A stretch of 64,000 nucleotides of DNA from Gemmatimonadota bacterium (GTDB lineage Bacteria > Gemmatimonadota > Gemmatimonadetes > Gemmatimonadales > Gemmatimonadaceae), in NCBI GenBank assembly GCA_021324635.1, contig JAJPIS010000107.1, positions 1 through 64,000 of the forward strand, given 5' to 3'. This document shows, in pieces, positions 60,995-64,000 of this stretch; position 1 is the first letter of the stretch, and each line of letters starts with the position of its first letter. Under the pieces are notes generated by a model. That model was given only the letters and a program-made list of their open reading frames with translations, was not told the origin of the DNA and ran no database searches. The translations under genes were made by a program, and so were the position numbers.

Positions 60995-62920
60995 GTGACT
61001 GAGTGGAGACCAGCAGCGCACTGCTACGCGCGTGCGCATCGAGATCACTCCGCGCGCCGGCGCGCGCCGGCCGCGCCGGCGGTCCTCGGCATGGCGGCGG
61101 TGATCGGCGCGGTCGCGATCACGACCGGCGTCGCCGCCTGCAACGGCAACCAGACGCCGATGCTTCATGCGGCCTCCGGCGAGGCGCCGCCGAGCACGTC
61201 GAGCGGTGGCACGACCAGCCCGGCGGAGACCGCCGACGGCGATTGGACGCTGCCGGGGCGCGATCCACAGGGCACGCGCTACAGTCCGCTCACGCAGATC
61301 ACCGCCGACAACGTCAAGAATCTCAAGACGGCGTGGACGTTCTCGACGGGATACGCCAGGGGCTTCGAGGGGCAGCCGCTGGTCGTGAACAAGACGATGT
61401 ACATCGTGTCGCCCTACCCCAACACGGTGTTCGCGCTCGATCTCACCCGGGAGGGTGGGCCGGTCAAGTGGGTGTACAAGCCGCCGACCGCGCCCGCCTC
61501 ACAGGGCGAGGCGTGCTGCGATGTCGTGAACCGGGGTGCGTCGTACGCCGACGGGGAGGTCGTGTTCAACCGCCTCGACAACCACACGGTCGCGATCGAC
61601 GCGAACACGGGCAAGACGCTCTGGGACACGCAGCTCGACTCGATCCAGAACGGCTCGACCATGACGGGCGCGCCGCTGATCGTCGGGAACGTGGTACTCG
61701 TGGGCAACAGCGGCGCCGAGCTCGGGGTGCATGGGTGGATCGCCGGGCTCGATCTCAAGACCGGGAAGGTCCGGTGGCGCGCCTACAATACGGGCCCCGA
61801 CTCGATGGTTCGGATCGGCGCGGACTTCAAGCCGTTCTACAGTCAGTACAAGGGGAAGGACCTGGGAGTCTCCACCTGGCCCGCCGATCAGTGGAAGCTC
61901 GGAGGCGGCACGGTGTGGGGGTGGATCACGTACGATCCCGAGCTCAAGCAGCTCTTCTACGGCAGCGCCAACCCGGGCGTCTGGAACCCGGACATGCGAC
62001 CCGGCGACAACCTCTGGGGCGCGACGATCTTCGCCCGCGATCCGCAGTCCGGCAACGCACGCTGGGCGTACCAGGTGACGCCTCACGACTCGTGGGACTA
62101 CGACGCCGTCAATGAAGCGATCCCGGTCGACATCACGATCAACGGCCAGCCGCGCAAAGTCGTGGTGCACTTCGATCGCAACGGCTTTGCCTACACGATC
62201 GATCGGCAAACCGGCGAGGTGCTCGTCGCGCAGCCGTTCCAGGATGTGAACTGGGCGACCGGGGTCGACCTCAAGACCGGCCGCCCGCAGCGCGTGCCGG
62301 CCAAGGAGACGCACCAGGGGGTCAACACGACGGACATCTGCCCCTCCTCCACCGGTGCGCGCGACCAGCAGCCTGCCGGCTTCTCGCCCCGGACGCATCT
62401 CTTCTACACGCCCTCGACCAAGCTGTGCATGGACTACGCGGGGCTGAAGGCGAACTACATCGCGGGGACGCCGTACCTCGGCGCCGATGTGCGCATGTAC
62501 GCCGAGCCGAACAGTTGGAACCACCGCGGGGACTTCATCGCCTGGGATCCGGCGACCGGCAAGAAGGTGTGGGACATCCCCGAGCGCTTCCCCGTCTGGA
62601 GCGGCCCGGTCGTCACCGCCAGCGACATCCTGTTCTACGGCACGATGGACGGATGGTTCAAGGCGGTCGACGCGAAGAGTGGGAAGGTGCTCTGGCAGTT
62701 CAAGTGTGGGTCCGGGATCGTCGGGAATCCCATCACGTACATGGGGCCGGACGGGAAACAGTACGTGGCCGTGTACTCCGGGATCGGCGGCTGGTTGGGC
62801 GCGATCGCGCTCGGTCTCTCGGCCAACGACCCCACGGCCGCGCTCGGGGCGACCGGCGCCATGCCCGATCTGCCGCAGTACACCGCCCCGGGCGGTGTGG
62901 TCTACGTCTTCTCGCTCTGA
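60995..62920 (+). CDS. xoxF: PQQ-dependent methanol dehydrogenase, lanthanide XoxF type
   Basis: This periplasmic quinoprotein has eight beta-propeller blades (GDWTLPGRDPQGTRYSPLTQI, AIDANTGKTLWDTQL, DLKTGKVRWRAYN and more). The vicinal disulfide Cys174-Cys175 is in GEACCDV. In PHDSWDYDAVNE the catalytic Asp368 is followed two places later by Asp370, the extra acid that binds a lanthanide in XoxF enzymes. It oxidises methanol to formaldehyde or formate. GTG 60995 gives a basic leader and a hydrophobic stretch ending GVAACNG, a possible lipobox; ATG 61091 is the alternative. It is followed by xoxJ seven bases later. Confidence 0.92.
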   Translation: MTEWRPAAHCYARAHRDHSARRRAPAAPAVLGMAAVIGAVAITTGVAACNGNQTPMLHAASGEAPPSTSSGGTTSPAETADGDWTLPGRDPQGTRYSPLTQITADNVKNLKTAWTFSTGYARGFEGQPLVVNKTMYIVSPYPNTVFALDLTREGGPVKWVYKPPTAPASQGEACCDVVNRGASYADGEVVFNRLDNHTVAIDANTGKTLWDTQLDSIQNGSTMTGAPLIVGNVVLVGNSGAELGVHGWIAGLDLKTGKVRWRAYNTGPDSMVRIGADFKPFYSQYKGKDLGVSTWPADQWKLGGGTVWGWITYDPELKQLFYGSANPGVWNPDMRPGDNLWGATIFARDPQSGNARWAYQVTPHDSWDYDAVNEAIPVDITINGQPRKVVVHFDRNGFAYTIDRQTGEVLVAQPFQDVNWATGVDLKTGRPQRVPAKETHQGVNTTDICPSSTGARDQQPAGFSPRTHLFYTPSTKLCMDYAGLKANYIAGTPYLGADVRMYAEPNSWNHRGDFIAWDPATGKKVWDIPERFPVWSGPVVTASDILFYGTMDGWFKAVDAKSGKVLWQFKCGSGIVGNPITYMGPDGKQYVAVYSGIGGWLGAIALGLSANDPTAALGATGAMPDLPQYTAPGGVVYVFSL

Positions 62921-62927
62921 CGCCCCA

Positions 62928-63956
62928 GTGATCGGCAGCACGACGCGCGGGACCCGACCAGTCGACGTGCTCCGCGGCGCGGCGCTCGCGACGACGCTGG
63001 CCCTGGCCATCGTGCTCCTCGCATCACCGGCTGGGGCACAGGGCGGCGCCCACGGCGACGGGCTCGGCGACGCGATGGGAGGCGGCTCGCGCGGCGCTCC
63101 TGCGGCCGCACCGCCCGGCGTGCTGCGCATCTGCGCCGATCCGAACAACATGCCCTTCTCGGACCGGGCCGGCGAGGGCTTCGAGAATCGGATCGGCGCG
63201 ATCCTCGCTGCCGAGCTGCACGAGCGGCCGGTCTACACGTGGTGGGCGCAGCGGCGCGGATTCATCCGGAATACGCTCGGTGCGCATCGGTGCGATGTCG
63301 TCCTCGGCATCATCGCCGGCGACGAGCAGGTGAGCACGACCCGCCCCTACTATCGCTCGACATACGTCTTCGTCGCGCCGCGGCGTAGCCGGACGGCACG
63401 GGCCGCCGGGCCCCGCATCGCCTCCTTCGACGACCCGCGCCTTCGTGGACTGCGCATCGGGGTGCACGTGATCGGCGCCGACTACAACAGCCTGCCGCCT
63501 GCCGTGGCGCTCGCCCAGCGCGACCTTGTACACAACGTCGTCGGCTACAGCATCTACGGGAACTACGCGGAGGCGAGCCCGCCCTCCAAGCTGATCGACG
63601 CGGTCGGCCGCGGCGCGGTGGACATCGCGGTCGCGTGGGGGCCGCTCGCGGGCTACTTCGCCCAGCATTCGCCCGTCCCCCTGACGATCACCCCGGTCGA
63701 GACCCCGTTCGCCGGCCGTGGGATCCCGTTCACGTACGACATCGCGGTGGGGGTCAGGCACGGGGATGCCGCGCTGCGCGCTCGCCTGGATCGTGCCCTG
63801 GTCCGGCGCCACGATGCGATCGAACGGATCCTGCGCCGCTACGGCGTCCCTCTCGTGCGGGAGTCGCCAGGGCGGACGCCTCCGACGGCGGCGGAGGGCC
63901 GACGGCCGTGCACCGCCAACCAAGAGGACCGCACATGCGCCTGGAACGGCAGGTGA
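62928..63956 (+). CDS. xoxJ: XoxJ-like periplasmic solute-binding protein
   Basis: This is the quinoprotein dehydrogenase-associated substrate-binding protein family. The 342 residues contain a signal peptide (LRGAALATTLALAIVLLASPAGAQG), the typical start VLRICADPNNMPFSDRAGEGFENRIGAILAAELHERPVYTWWAQRRGFIRNTLGAHRCDVVLGI, and KLIDAVGRGAVDIAVAWGPLAGYFA. XoxJ is thought to help mature or activate XoxF. GTG 62928 is seven bases after xoxF. The C-terminal 30 residues are low complexity, and the stop lies 22 bases inside the following gene. Confidence 0.9.
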   Translation: MIGSTTRGTRPVDVLRGAALATTLALAIVLLASPAGAQGGAHGDGLGDAMGGGSRGAPAAAPPGVLRICADPNNMPFSDRAGEGFENRIGAILAAELHERPVYTWWAQRRGFIRNTLGAHRCDVVLGIIAGDEQVSTTRPYYRSTYVFVAPRRSRTARAAGPRIASFDDPRLRGLRIGVHVIGADYNSLPPAVALAQRDLVHNVVGYSIYGNYAEASPPSKLIDAVGRGAVDIAVAWGPLAGYFAQHSPVPLTITPVETPFAGRGIPFTYDIAVGVRHGDAALRARLDRALVRRHDAIERILRRYGVPLVRESPGRTPPTAAEGRRPCTANQEDRTCAWNGR

Positions 63957-64000
63957 CGCAGCAGCCGACCGCCGGCGCCCCCGCGCCCCTGGACGCGAGG
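63935..64000 (+). CDS. Start of a further xox-operon gene, cut by the window end
   Basis: ATG 63935 follows AGAGGA by six bases, and the frame stays open to the window end (MRLERQVTQQPTAGAPAPL...). It overlaps the xoxJ 3' end by 22 bases, so it is probably in the same operon. In other xox operons a cytochrome c (xoxG) follows; 22 residues are too few to tell. Confidence 0.5.
   Translation, partial: MRLERQVTQQPTAGAPAPLDAR

Overview
The window is a high-GC bacterial segment (about 70% G+C by eye) packed with genes on both strands. The most likely source is Gemmatimonadota. The evidence is the mix of secreted S9, M16 and M28 peptidases, a BNR/sortilin-type 'glycosyl hydrolase', many short lipoproteins, an HPr-kinase-related cassette and frequent GTG starts with ATGA/GTGA overlaps. 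Rokubacteria or Acidobacteria are not excluded, and there is no rRNA or marker gene to settle it. I see no tRNA, rRNA, CRISPR array, transposase or integrase.

Region 1 (1-17.2 kb) is metabolic. It holds the end of a large secreted beta-propeller protein, a ferric-reductase-like membrane protein, an SDR, an S9 peptidase broken by a frameshift, a VOC protein and an AraC-type regulator. A sulfur island follows: a Tat-exported DsrE-like protein, a persulfide-dioxygenase/rhodanese fusion and a TsdA-like dihaem cytochrome. Next come an Lrp regulator with a coupled small protein, a LysR regulator divergent from leucine dehydrogenase, and a P450-ferredoxin-panB run.

Region 2 (17.2-32.9 kb) holds an Old Yellow Enzyme divergent from a D-threonine-aldolase-like PLP enzyme, a DUF6494 protein and a PRC-barrel/DUF2382 stress protein. 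It continues with a hybrid-architecture histidine kinase, a YtcJ-like amidohydrolase, a PEBP lipoprotein, a Nudix hydrolase, a DNA glycosylase coupled to a Rieske/FAD reductase, an M28 peptidase and a glycine-zipper lipoprotein.

Region 3 (33-49.1 kb) starts with a minus-strand run of HD, metallophosphoesterase, CHAD and two M16 genes. A divergent, translationally coupled trio follows: HPr-kinase-like, nucleotidyltransferase and PqqD-like (the in-silico 'HPr-rel-A' system, function unknown). Then come a DinB protein, an ECF sigma factor fused to an anti-sigma-like membrane tail, PAP2, DUF4864, a repeat island, an AI-2E transporter and small proteins.

Region 4 (49.2-59.7 kb) is one continuous trb-type type IV secretion operon, trbB-C-D-E-J-L-F-G-I. 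It ends with a stand-alone membrane protein resembling only the N-terminal part of TraG, and a TraF-type S26 peptidase. Almost all junctions overlap. No relaxase, coupling ATPase or integrase is visible.

Region 5 (59.6-64 kb) holds a Vgb-like beta-propeller, then a lanthanide-type methanol dehydrogenase (xoxF) with its partner xoxJ and the start of one more coupled gene cut by the window end.
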